From: Palsa-504 sp963806335 | Lineage (GTDB): Bacteria > Actinomycetota > Actinomycetes > Streptosporangiales > Streptosporangiaceae | Direction: 5' to 3' | NCBI GenBank assembly: GCA_963806335.1 | Contig: CAWDXO010000012.1 | Span: 372,001-436,000, forward strand | Length of the DNA: 64,000 nt | Shown: piece by piece, positions 42,172 to 50,498 of the stretch | Numbering within the stretch: position 1 is the stretch's first letter | How the letters are laid out: each line of letters starts with the position of its first letter | The notes under the pieces: generated by a model | The model's input: only the letters and a program-made list of their open reading frames with translations | Databases searched by the model: none | Told to the model about the DNA's origin: nothing | Made by a program: the position numbers and the translations under genes

Positions 42172-42790
42172 CGGCATCCATTTAATTCACAGCCGTCCTG
42201 CCTGATATTGAGCTCTGATGAGTTCGTCGTCTTTTCGCGCCAGAGGCTGCGCCGCAGCCCGCTGAATCGCGGCGTCCTTGGTGAGTATCTGCGGTCCGCC
42301 GCAGGGATCCTGCTGGTTTATTGTCGCTGTCTTGTGCCGTGGTGTGGTAGTGCGGTGGTGCCAGTGTGAGCCAGGAGACCCGGGCGAACCCTGATGCGCC
42401 CGGCCCGGGAAAGATCTTGGAAACTTCGCGCTACGTGGAAGGTTGTAGGGACTGGGATCCCTACAACCTTCCACGTAGCCAGAATCCTCCACGGTAAGGG
42501 CCGGCCCTCTGTCGCGCGTGAGGGGAAACATACGGATGGGGCCAGCGGAACCAGCGGGACCGGCCCGGCAGCGTCGCGGCGGCGGCTGCCGGCGCCGCGA
42601 GCTGAGCCGGGCCGTCGGCCGCTGCCAGTCATCCGGGGCGATGCGCGGCGTCCCGCGGAATAAGCCAGCAGGACTCACGGGGGCGGCGAACCGGAACGAA
42701 CCGGGCACTCGCGGGTGCGGCGGGACGAGGCCGGTCGTGGCCAGCACGGTGAGCGGAATGAAATGCGGCCCGGCCGGGCTGTTGGCAGGC
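42172..42790. other. Intergenic region with a possible gene remnant
   Basis: This 619-base stretch has no convincing gene. On the minus strand 42187-42300 encodes a plausible C-terminus (KDAAIQRAAAQPLARKDDEL then IRAQYQAGRL, stop at 42187) that has no start or recognisable family and may be the tail of a lost gene. A 78-bp palindromic repeat lies at 42416-42493. The 300 bases before the LLM gene are GC-rich with no feature I can name. Confidence 0.4.
42416..42493. repeat. 78-bp palindromic dispersed element, copy 2
   Basis: The inner arms (42431-42451 and 42458-42478) are a perfect 21-base inverted repeat around a 6-base centre; the outer 15 bases on each side are degenerate inverse complements, ending GCCAGAATCCTCCACG on the right. 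Same length and related sequence to 14683-14760. Confidence 0.75.
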
Positions 42791-43624
42791 ATGAGCATCG
42801 AACTGGGCACGATCGGTATCTGGCGGCACGCCTCGGGGCTGACCCCCGAGGTACTGGCCGAGGTGGAGGCCCTGGGTTACGGGGCCATCTGGGTGGGCGG
42901 CTCCCCGGCCGGCGACCTAGCCGTCATCGAGAGCATCCTTGACGCCACGGATCAGATCGCCGTCGCCACCGGGATCCTGAACGTGTGGAAGGACGACGCC
43001 ACGACCGTCGGCGCGTCATACCACCGGGTCACGGCCAAGCACCCGGGCCGCTTCCTGCTCGGCCTGGGCGTCGGGCATCCCGAGGCCACGCAGGAGTACC
43101 AGCAGCCCTACGCCAAGCTGGTCAGTTACCTTGACCAGCTCGACGAGCTCAAGGTCCCGGCCGAGGGACGGGCGCTGGCCGCGCTGGGCCCGAAGGTCCT
43201 CAGGCTCGCCGCCGAGCGGACCGCGGGCGCGCACCCGTACCTGGTCACCCCCGAGCACACCCGCTGGGCCCGGGAGGTCCTCGGCGAGGGACCGTTGCTC
43301 GCGCCCGAACAGAAGGTGGTGCTCGAAACCGACCCCGAGCGGGCTCGCGCCATCGGCCAGGCCGTGCGTAAGCCCTACCTCGGGCTGACCAACTACCTCA
43401 GCAACTTGCGCAGGCTCGGCTGGACGGACGCCGATTTCGCCGATGGCGGCAGCGACCGGCTGATCGACGCGCTGGTGCTGCACGGGGACGCGGAGACGAT
43501 CGCCCGCGGCATCACCGCGCACCTGGATGCGGGCGCCGACCACGTGGCCATCCAGGTCCTCGGTCCCGATCCCCGGCCCGCGCTGCGCGCTCTGGCCGGC
43601 CAGCTGGCGCTGACGCCTCCCTGA
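42791..43624 (+). CDS. LLM-class, probably F420-dependent oxidoreductase
   Basis: A 277-residue luciferase-like TIM-barrel protein of the TIGR03620 type: LGTIGIWRHASGLTPEVLAE, YGAIWVGGSP at the start, ATGILNVWKDDATTVGASYH in the middle and GADHVAIQVLGPDPRPALRA near the end. The family uses F420 or FMN; the substrate is unknown. ATG 42791 is the first codon compatible with the family start, though the ribosome binding site is weak (GGCAGG). The MocR-type gene follows after 17 bases, suggesting cotranscription. Confidence 0.87.
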   Translation: MSIELGTIGIWRHASGLTPEVLAEVEALGYGAIWVGGSPAGDLAVIESILDATDQIAVATGILNVWKDDATTVGASYHRVTAKHPGRFLLGLGVGHPEATQEYQQPYAKLVSYLDQLDELKVPAEGRALAALGPKVLRLAAERTAGAHPYLVTPEHTRWAREVLGEGPLLAPEQKVVLETDPERARAIGQAVRKPYLGLTNYLSNLRRLGWTDADFADGGSDRLIDALVLHGDAETIARGITAHLDAGADHVAIQVLGPDPRPALRALAGQLALTPP

Positions 43625-43641
43625 CGAGGGCTCGGTCCCTG

Positions 43642-45117
43642 ATGGCTGGTTCCGGCATCGGCGCAGCGCCCTTGGCCGACTTGCTCGGCCACTGGCCCGC
43701 AGCCGATGGCGCGCTGTACCGCCTGCTCGCGACCCGGATCATGCGCCTGGCCGATACCGGTGAGCTGCCATCCGGCCTTCGGCTGCCCGCCGAACGCGAC
43801 CTAGCCTGCGCCCTGTCCGTCAGCAGGAATACAGTGGCGGCCGCGTACCAGATGCTGCGCGACGAGGGGATGGCCGAAAGCCGCCAGGGCGCGGGTACGC
43901 GCATCGTCCCGCACCGCACGACCCCGGCCGCCGTGCACCGGGCGAACGGTTTTTTCGCCGGCCTGCTCGAAACCTCCGTGGTGGACGTGGATCTCAGCCT
44001 GGCCGCGGTGGACTGCGCGCCGCAGGTGGCCGCGGCGTTGACCGACCCGGCCGCGGTCCTTGACCGGTCTGAGCTCAGGGCGGTGACCGGGACCGCCGGG
44101 TACTTCCCGCACGGGCTGCCGGTGTTGCGCGCCGCCGTGGCCCGTCACCTGGCGGACCGCCTCGGGCTGCCGGCCGACCCGTCGCAGGTGATCGTCACCA
44201 CCGGCGGCCAGCAGGCGATGGACCTGCTTATCCGCAGTGAGGTGATGCCCGGTCAGCCGGTTGCGGTGGAGGACCCGACCTTCCCCGGCGTGCTGGACGC
44301 CCTGCACCGGGCCGGGGCCCGGGTGATCGGGATGCCCGCCCACGCCGGCCTTGACCTGGACCGGCTTGAACACGTTATCCGTACGCACAGCCCGGCCATG
44401 GTCTACCTCATCCCCACCCATCACAACCCGACCGGCCTGGTGATGCCGGGCGGGGATCGTCACCGCGTCGCCCGGCTGGCCGCCGCCCATCCGGACACGC
44501 TGTTCGTCGACGACATGACGCTCGCCGAGCTGCCGCTCCGCGACGGTCCCCGGCCGGCGCCGCTGGCCGCGCTCAGCCCGCGGCAGCCGAACCTCGTCGG
44601 CATCGGCTCGCTGTCCAAGCTCTACTGGGGCGGCCTGCGAACCGGCTGGATCAGGGCCAGCCCGGGCCTGATCGGCCGGGTGGCCGCGGCCAAGGCCGCC
44701 GCCGACCTAGGCAGCGCCGCTTTCGGCCAGGCGATCGCCGCCGCGCTGCTGAACGGGCAGCACGACGACATCGTGAAGTGGCGTGAACAGTGGCTACGGG
44801 CCAGGTACGAGGCGCTGGCCGGCGCACTGCGGGCTCACCTGCCCGACTGGACCTGGCCTGAGCCAGCCGGCGGGCTGAGCCTGTGGGTCCGGCTGCCCAG
44901 CCAGGCGGGCAACGGCCCAGCCGCCGACAGCGGCGCCTTCGCCCAGGCCGCGCTGAGGCGCGGGGTTGCCGTGGTCCCCGGCCGGCTGCTGAGCGCCACC
45001 AGCCAGGCCAACGAGTACCTGCGCCTGGCCTTCACCCAGCCGCCGCACACGCTGGCCGGCGCGATCACGGCGCTGGCCGAGACCGTTACCTCCATGCGGC
45101 CGCGATTAGCCCAGTAG
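43642..45117 (+). CDS. MocR/PdxR-family regulator (GntR HTH + aminotransferase domain)
   Basis: A 491-residue protein. Residues ~20-90 are a GntR winged helix (YRLLATRIMRLADTGELPSG, LRLPAERDLACALSVSRNTV). The remainder is a class I aminotransferase fold with the PLP lysine in IGSLSKLYWGGLRTGW and the substrate-arginine region near the end (EYLRLAFTQP). MocR proteins bind PLP and external amines to control nearby genes, often vitamin B6 or amino acid metabolism. ATG 43642 follows a weak ribosome binding site. It lies 17 bases after the LLM gene. Confidence 0.9.
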   Translation: MAGSGIGAAPLADLLGHWPAADGALYRLLATRIMRLADTGELPSGLRLPAERDLACALSVSRNTVAAAYQMLRDEGMAESRQGAGTRIVPHRTTPAAVHRANGFFAGLLETSVVDVDLSLAAVDCAPQVAAALTDPAAVLDRSELRAVTGTAGYFPHGLPVLRAAVARHLADRLGLPADPSQVIVTTGGQQAMDLLIRSEVMPGQPVAVEDPTFPGVLDALHRAGARVIGMPAHAGLDLDRLEHVIRTHSPAMVYLIPTHHNPTGLVMPGGDRHRVARLAAAHPDTLFVDDMTLAELPLRDGPRPAPLAALSPRQPNLVGIGSLSKLYWGGLRTGWIRASPGLIGRVAAAKAAADLGSAAFGQAIAAALLNGQHDDIVKWREQWLRARYEALAGALRAHLPDWTWPEPAGGLSLWVRLPSQAGNGPAADSGAFAQAALRRGVAVVPGRLLSATSQANEYLRLAFTQPPHTLAGAITALAETVTSMRPRLAQ

Positions 45118-45166
45118 GCAGCATTCGCTGGCCGCGACAGGACCGGGCCCCGTCGGCGGCGCGGGC

Positions 45167-45745
45167 CTATACCAGCGCGGTGCCGATCAGGCCGTTCCGC
45201 GTGACCAGGGCGGTGAGCTCATCGGTGGCCAGCCCGCCGGTCCCGGCCGGGCGCGAGGGCAGCACCATGTAGCGGGCCTCCGAGGTCGAGTCCCAGACCG
45301 AGATCTCGACCGTATCCGGCACGGTCAGGCCGAACTCGGCGAGCACGACCCGCGGCTCCCTGACTGTCCGCGACCGGTAGGCGAAGCTCTTGTACCAGCC
45401 CGGGGACGGCCCGAGCAGCGACACCGGATAGCAGGAGCAGAGCGTGCACACGATGACGTTGTGCACGTTCTCGCTGTTGGCGACGACCCGCAACGCGTAG
45501 GTCAGCCCGTCGAAGCCGAGTTCCGCGGCCGCGGCGTTACCATCGGCCAGAAGCAGGTCACGGTACTGCTCATCGGTCCAGGCGCGGGCGGCCATCCGGG
45601 CGCCGTTCACCGGTGAGGCGCTGGTGTACAGCCCGGTCAGGAACGCGTCGATCTCGTCGTCGCTGGTCAGCCCGGCGGCGATCAGCCGCTCCTCGAGCCG
45701 GCGCGTCCGCGCTGCGGTCGGCAGATCGTCGTCATGGCCGGTCAA
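45167..45745 (-). CDS. Nitrile hydratase-type alpha subunit
   Basis: The 192-residue protein carries the metal-claw motif VCTLCSCYPVSLLGPSPGWY. CTLCSC (Thr second) marks the cobalt class; iron enzymes have CSLCSC. The three cysteines bind low-spin Co(III), two becoming sulfinic and sulfenic acids. Reaction: nitrile + H2O to amide, or thiocyanate hydrolysis in the SCNase branch. The residue after CSCYP, usually Trp, is Val here. It is the last of three overlapping genes and overlaps the beta-C gene by 14 bases. With two separate short beta pieces it matches the layout of toyocamycin nitrile hydratase (ToyJKL) and thiocyanate hydrolase (ScnBAC). Confidence 0.88.
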   Translation of the reverse strand: MTGHDDDLPTAARTRRLEERLIAAGLTSDDEIDAFLTGLYTSASPVNGARMAARAWTDEQYRDLLLADGNAAAAELGFDGLTYALRVVANSENVHNVIVCTLCSCYPVSLLGPSPGWYKSFAYRSRTVREPRVVLAEFGLTVPDTVEISVWDSTSEARYMVLPSRPAGTGGLATDELTALVTRNGLIGTALV

Positions 45746-45998
45746 GGTAGGACTCCCAGAGGTCGACGGTCACGGTATGGTCGCCGCTCCCCCACAGGTC
45801 CCGGGCGGAAAAGCGGACCGCGTAGCAGGTCTCGACCCGCGGTGGCGCGATGCCCCGGGCGCTGTCGTCCGGCAGCGGCCAGCGGCCGAGGACCGCGACG
45901 ACCTCCCCGGCGTGCCCGCGCACGTACCCCGGCACGCGGGTGTGATGGTCCGGGTCGCCGGGCCGCACGAGAACCCGCGTGCCCGCCGGGTAGCTCAT
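45732..45998 (-). CDS. Nitrile hydratase beta subunit, C-terminal half as separate protein
   Basis: This 88-residue protein is the SH3-like barrel that forms the C-terminal half of a normal beta subunit: FPAGTRVLVRPGDPDHHTRV-type start (here YPAGTRVLVRPGDPDHHTRV), PGYVRGHAGEVVAVLG and CYAVRFSARDLWG, ending VTVDLWESYLDRP. The conserved arginines near the start (VRxGxxxxHTRxPxYxRG) contact the metal-site oxidised cysteines in the family. Its ATG overlaps the beta-N stop by four bases and it overlaps alpha by 14, so the three are made in fixed ratio. Confidence 0.88.
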   Translation of the reverse strand: MSYPAGTRVLVRPGDPDHHTRVPGYVRGHAGEVVAVLGRWPLPDDSARGIAPPRVETCYAVRFSARDLWGSGDHTVTVDLWESYLDRP

Positions 45999-46267
45999 GC
46001 CACACCCTTCTCGGCGATGAGCATCTCCAGGGCGCCGAGCCAGCGCTCATAGTACGACGCCGCCAGGTACTCCTGCGGTGGCAGCCGCTCGATCGCGTCC
46101 CTCAGCTCGTCGCTGTTGAACACGCCGCGCCGCCGCAGCACCGCGGCCAGTGCGTAAACCCGCGCCTCCCAGTCGGCGGCAAAGAAGGGGGATGGGGGCC
46201 CGCCATCCTCGCCCGCGGGCACGGCGCCGAAACCGGTCTGCCCGCCCATGTCATGAACACGGCTCAC
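45995..46267 (-). CDS. Nitrile hydratase beta subunit, N-terminal half as separate protein
   Basis: The 90-residue protein corresponds to the helical N-terminal half of nitrile hydratase beta subunits: SRVHDMGGQTGFGAVPAGED at the start (usual MxxVHDMGG...GFG) and FFAADWEARVYALAAVLRR, ending YYERWLGALEMLIAEKGV. GTG 46267 is chosen since VSRVHDMGG is the family start; a TTG at 46288 would add seven residues. First gene of the three-subunit operon. A copy of the dispersed CAAAA/CCGAACGA motif lies 19 bases upstream. Confidence 0.87.
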   Translation of the reverse strand: MSRVHDMGGQTGFGAVPAGEDGGPPSPFFAADWEARVYALAAVLRRRGVFNSDELRDAIERLPPQEYLAASYYERWLGALEMLIAEKGVA

Positions 46268-46285
46268 GTCCGCGACCCTAACAAA

Positions 46286-46311
46286 CAAAACCTCTTTTCC
46301 GCCGAACGAAC
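46286..46311 (+). repeat. Dispersed CAAAA/CCGAACGA motif, copy C
   Basis: CAAAACCTCTTTTCC then GCCGAACGAAC repeats the motif of 14544-14568 and 39971-39996. It lies between the divergent nitrile hydratase operon and the dehydratase gene. Confidence 0.5.
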
Positions 46312-46391
46312 CGGCGTGCTTGCCTGCGGGGAACCCTCGCGCCGGCGGCCCCTTTTGTCCCTGGCGGGCGATGGGTGTTACTTATTGCTGT

Positions 46392-48126
46392 ATGACAGGG
46401 ACAGCGAACGGCGGACTGCGCAGCACGAACTGGTTCGGGGCGACGGGCCGGACGGGGATGGGCCACCGGTCATGGATGCGCAGCCAGGGGTTCACGCCCG
46501 AAGTATTCGATGGCCGCCCGGTGATCGGCATCGCGACCACCTGGTCCGAGCTGGCGCCGTGCAACGTGCACCTGCACCGGGTGGCCGAGTCGGTCAAGCG
46601 CGGGGTCTGGCAAGCGGGCGGGTTCCCGCTGGAGTTCCCGGCCATGGCGCTGGGCGAGACGCTGCTGCGGCCCACGGCCATGCTGTACCGGAACCTGCTG
46701 GCCATGGAGGCCGAGGAGCTCATCCGGGCCAACCCGCTGGACGGCGTGGTGCTGCTGTCCGGATGCGACAAGACCACGCCGGGGCTGCTGATGGCCGCGG
46801 CCAGCGTGGACGTCCCGGCCGTGATGGTCACCGGCGGCCCCATGCTCAACGGCAAGTACCAAGGCACCGACGTGGGCTCGGGCACGGCGGTGTGGCGGTT
46901 CGAGGAGGATCTGCTCACCGGGCGGATGACCCAGGAGGAGTGCACGTTCGCCGAAGGCTGCATGGCCAGATCCAACGGGCACTGCATGACGATGGGGACG
47001 GCGTCCACGATGGCATCGATGGCCGAGGCGCTCGGCATGCAGCTGCCGTACTCGGCGACCTGGCCCGCCGTGGACGCCCGCCGGTATGAGACCGCCCAGC
47101 GGGCCGGCCAGGTGATCGTCGGCCTGGTGCGGGAAGACCTGCGGCCTTCGGCGATCATGACCCGGGCGGCGTTTGAGAACGCGATCCGGGTGAACGCGGC
47201 GATCGGCGGTTCCACCAACGCCGTGATCCACCTGCTCGCCATCGCCGGCCTGCGGGGTACCACTGTCCCTCGACGACTTCGACGAGCTGGCCAGGGACGT
47301 CCCGACGCTGGTGAACCTGCAGCCGAGCGGAAAGTACCTGATGGAGGACTTCTGCTACGCCGGGGGCCTGCCCGCGGTGATGCGCGAACTGCACCAGGCC
47401 GGGCTGTTGCACGCCGACGCGATGACGGTGACGGGAGCCGGCGCCGGCGCAAACGTGGCGGACGCGCCGTGCTGGAACCGCGAGGTCATCAAGACCATGG
47501 AGGAGCCGTTCCAGCCGGCCGGCAGCGGTACCGCGGTGCTGCGCGGCAACCTCGCCCCGGACGGCGCGGTGGTCAAGCAGTCCGCCGCGTCGCCGCACCT
47601 GCTCAAGCACCGCGGCCGGGCCCTGGTCTTCGACTCGCCTGCGGCATACTACGCCGTGGCCGACGACCCGGAGCTTGACGTGGACGAGAACACCGTGCTC
47701 GTCGTGCGTTACTGCGGGCCGCGCGGCTACCCCGGCATGCCGGAGGTCTCCAATGTGGCGCTGCCGAAGAAGCTGCTGCTGCGCGGCGTCCGCGACATGG
47801 TGCGGATCTGCGACGGCCGGATGTCCGGCACGGCCTATGGCACCGTGGTGCTGCATGTCGCCCCGGAAGCCGCTGCGGGCGGACCGCTGGCCCTGGTCCG
47901 CACCGGCGACTGGATCAGCCTGGACGTCCCGTCCAGGACGCTGACGCTGGAGATCACCGAAGAGGAGATGGCCCGCCGCGCCGAACAGTGGCAGCCGCCC
48001 GCGCCGCACGCCAGCCGGGGCTGGACCCGCCTGTACACCGAGCACGTGCTGCAGGCTGATTCAGGCGTGGACCTGGATTTTCTTGTCGGCGCCAGCGGCC
48101 ATGAGGTGCCGCGCGAGTCACACTGA
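46392..48126 (+). pseudogene. IlvD/Edd-family dehydratase with a frameshift near 47258
   Basis: Two frames together encode ~578 residues of a [2Fe-2S] dehydratase of the dihydroxyacid/sugar-acid (arabonate) type. The first part (46392 to ~47260) has CNVHLHR, GGFPLEFPAMALGETLLRPT, SGCDKTTPGLLMAAASVDVP and NGHCMTMGTASTMASMAEA with the cluster cysteines; the second (from ~47262) resumes at VPLSLDDFDELARDVPTLVN and ends with the normal C-terminus. The break is in GCCTGCGGGGTACC: one extra base or two missing ones. It is either a sequencing error or a recent inactivation, since everything else is intact. The MOSC gene follows by 11 bases. Confidence 0.8.
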
Positions 48127-48136
48127 GGAGCCGACG

Positions 48137-48970
48137 ATGATCAGCGCGGCGCTGGCCTCGATCCATATCTATCCGCTCAAGGCGGCTCGCGCGGTCGACC
48201 TGGACCAGGCGCTCGTCGAGCCCTGGGGCCTGGCCGGCGACCGTAGGTGGCTACTAGTCGACGAGGCGGGCCGGTTCGTCAGCCAGCGGGAAGAGCCCGC
48301 CCTGGCGCGCGTCGTCGTCCAGTACGCCGGCCCTGCCGGAGGCATCAACGTTTCCGCCGGCGGGCACGGGGAGATGTCGTTCGCGGCCCCCGCACCCGAG
48401 GCCGGCGCCGAGATGCTCAGCGTCACGGTGTGGCGCTCGACGGTGCTGGCCGCCTCGGCGGGCAGGGACGCCAGCAAGTGGTTCTCCGCCTTCCTGGACC
48501 GTCCCGTGCGCCTGGTCTACCTGGACGATCCCACCAGGCGCCCGGTAGATCCCGAATACTGCGCGCCCGGAGACGTGGTGAACTTCGCCGACGGCTTTCC
48601 GCTGCTGGTCACCAGCACCAGCTCGCTCGATATTCTCTCGCGCTGGCTCGGCGAGGCCGGTGCGGCGCCCGTGCCGATGAACCGGTTCCGGCCCAACGTG
48701 GTGGTGACCGGCACGGAGCCCTGGGCGGAGGACCGCTGGCGCCGCGTCAAAATCGCAGACGTCTGCTTCCGGGTCGCTAAGCCCTGCGGGCGCTGCCTCG
48801 TCACGACCACCGATCAGCGCACCGGCGAGCGAGGCTCGCAGCCGCTTAAGATGCTGGGCCGCCGGCGACGGTTCGGCTCGCAGCTGGTATTCGGGCAGAA
48901 CATGATCCCGGAAGGGACGGGAATTATCCGCGCCGGCGATCCGGTGCAGGTTCTGACGAGCGCAAGTTAA
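48137..48970 (+). CDS. MOSC-domain protein (YcbX-like)
   Basis: A 277-residue protein with an N-terminal MOSC beta-barrel (SIHIYPLKAARAVDLDQALV, GLAGDRRWLLVDEAGRFVSQ) and a MOSC domain with the conserved cysteine in RVAKPCGRCLVTTTDQRTGE. MOSC proteins bind molybdenum cofactor; YcbX and mARC reduce N-hydroxylated compounds. ATG 48137 follows GAGGAGCCGACG. It is cotranscribed with the frameshifted dehydratase. Confidence 0.88.
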   Translation: MISAALASIHIYPLKAARAVDLDQALVEPWGLAGDRRWLLVDEAGRFVSQREEPALARVVVQYAGPAGGINVSAGGHGEMSFAAPAPEAGAEMLSVTVWRSTVLAASAGRDASKWFSAFLDRPVRLVYLDDPTRRPVDPEYCAPGDVVNFADGFPLLVTSTSSLDILSRWLGEAGAAPVPMNRFRPNVVVTGTEPWAEDRWRRVKIADVCFRVAKPCGRCLVTTTDQRTGERGSQPLKMLGRRRRFGSQLVFGQNMIPEGTGIIRAGDPVQVLTSAS

Positions 48971-49054
48971 CCCGCCCTAGCCGGGCCCGTCAGCGACGGC
49001 TTCTACCTGAGGTAGTGTTCACCTGCCCTTACCGACCACCTCAGGCGGGAGAAC

Positions 49055-49630
49055 GTGGAGAGCGTCGTCCTTCTGGATGAAACCGGATACGCCAGCGGCA
49101 CCGCGGCCAAGACGGCCGTCCATCACGCCGAGACGCCACTGCACCTGGCGTTTTCCTGCTACCTGTTCAACGAGGCCGGTCAGTTCCTGCTGACCAGGCG
49201 GGCGACCTCGAAGCTCACCTGGCCGGGAATATGGACGAACACGTGCTGCGGCCACCCGGCCCCGGACGAGTCCATGGCCGACAGCGTGCGGCGGCGGCTG
49301 CGGCAGGAGCTCGGGATCGGCACGGCAAAGCTCGCGCTGGTCCTGCCCAGGTTCCGCTACCAGGCGCGGATGGACAACGGGGTCGTCGAGAACGAGGTCT
49401 GCCCGGTCTACGCGGCATACTCAGATATCCCGCCCGATCCCAACCCGGCGGAGGTCGAGGAGGTCCGCTGGGTGGACTGGGAAGAGTTCTGCGCGGCGGT
49501 CCGGGCCGGCCAGCAGCCCGTCTCGCCATGGTGCGCCATGCAGCTCACTGAGCTCGCCGCCCTGGGGCCCAGGCCGCTGACCTGGGCGCCGGCCGATGCG
49601 GCCGACCTGCCGCCCGCCGCCGTGCTGTAA
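49055..49630 (+). CDS. idi: Isopentenyl-diphosphate delta-isomerase (type I)
   Basis: A 191-residue Nudix-fold isomerase interconverting IPP and DMAPP. Signature segments are HLAFSCYLFNEAGQFLLTRR, WTNTCCGHPAPDESMADSVR with the catalytic Cys in the NTCCGHP motif, and EVCPVYAAYSD ... EVEEVRWVDWEEF with the acidic metal ligands. GTG 49055 follows CAGGCGGGAGAAC. Type I isomerase suggests isoprenoid use beyond the essential pathway, but no isoprenoid cluster is nearby. Confidence 0.92.
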   Translation: MESVVLLDETGYASGTAAKTAVHHAETPLHLAFSCYLFNEAGQFLLTRRATSKLTWPGIWTNTCCGHPAPDESMADSVRRRLRQELGIGTAKLALVLPRFRYQARMDNGVVENEVCPVYAAYSDIPPDPNPAEVEEVRWVDWEEFCAAVRAGQQPVSPWCAMQLTELAALGPRPLTWAPADAADLPPAAVL

Positions 49631-49724
49631 ACTAAACACACACCCGCACCACGGGTTTCCCCAGTAACACGCAGCACCGTCCCCACGGCATCCACAGGGT
49701 TGTCCACACCAGTGCGTTCAGGCC

Positions 49725-50450
49725 TCAGGGATCGGCATCCGGCGCTTCAGTCAGCGGGGCCAGCCCCCGGGCCAGCAGCTGGAGCACATCGTCGAGCACG
49801 TCCTCGGGCACCCGGCCGCCGGCCGTCCACTCGGCCCAGCGCATGCCGACGAAGTTGCCGATGCCGGTGTAGGCGAAGGCGATGACCTCGGGGTCGTACC
49901 GGACGTCCACCTCGCGCGCCAGCTGGGCCGCCCGCACGCCGCGCGCGTAGCCCCGGGTCAGGTGCTCGTAGTACTCGCGGAACAAGCCCGGGTCGATGAA
50001 CTCCGACTCGCGGACGATCCGCTCGATCCAGGGCCGCCTCGAGAGCAGGTCGAAGTACACCCGGAAGGACGCGCGCTCGCTGGCCCGCTGGCTGCCGTCG
50101 GTATGCTCGAGGGCCGCCTTCATGGACCGTCTCAGGTCGGTGTTGATCGCCCGGACCACGGCGGCGAAGATCTCCGCCTTGGACCCGAAGTAGGAGTAGA
50201 AGCTGCCGGTGGCCATCCCGGCCCGGGCGCAGATGTCGGCGACCGTCGTGCGGTGGTAGCTGCGCTCGCCGAAGAGCTCCTCCGCCGCGGTCAGCAGGCG
50301 CTCTGTTGATCCGGGGGGACGACCCCCCTGGACCCCCCGAGCACGGGGGGGCTGCCCGCCCCCCCGTACCCCCCCGGCCCCCCTGGCCCCCGGGGTCCGG
50401 GGGGGCTCCGCGCCCCCCCGGACCCCGGGCCGGCTCGTTTCGGCTGTCAT
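49725..50450 (-). CDS. TetR-family regulator with GC-palindrome-encoded N-terminal extension
   Basis: Residues ~48-110 form a TetR HTH (STERLLTAAEELFGERSYHR, TTVADICARAGMATGSFYSY) followed by a helical ligand domain (total 241 residues). The first ~47 residues are Gly/Arg/Pro-rich (VRGGAEPPRTPGARGAGGVR) and are coded by a run of G/C homopolymers and a perfect 15-bp palindrome, so they are probably not part of the fold. No better start was found before the HTH. The gene lies just downstream of and codirectional with the Liv importer, which it may regulate. Confidence 0.8.
   Translation of the reverse strand: MTAETSRPGVRGGAEPPRTPGARGAGGVRGGGQPPRARGVQGGRPPGSTERLLTAAEELFGERSYHRTTVADICARAGMATGSFYSYFGSKAEIFAAVVRAINTDLRRSMKAALEHTDGSQRASERASFRVYFDLLSRRPWIERIVRESEFIDPGLFREYYEHLTRGYARGVRAAQLAREVDVRYDPEVIAFAYTGIGNFVGMRWAEWTAGGRVPEDVLDDVLQLLARGLAPLTEAPDADP
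50306..50430. repeat. GC-rich palindromic tract inside the tetR 5' end
   Basis: The tract contains many runs of six or seven G or C. A perfect 15-base inverted repeat (50391-50405 and 50413-50427, outer part CGGGGTCC/GGACCCCG) surrounds CTCCGCG. Such GC palindromes are common between genes in filamentous actinobacteria; here one is within a reading frame. Confidence 0.75.
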
Positions 50451-50498
50451 ATCGGCTGATCCCTGTTCCGCTCTCAGTCCGGGACGGCCGGTACGACG

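Noticed and set aside
49688..49708. DnaA-box-like TTGTCCACA and GCATCCACA between idi and tetR
   Set aside because: Only two boxes, no AT-rich unwinding element and no dnaA/dnaN genes nearby, so no origin is supported.
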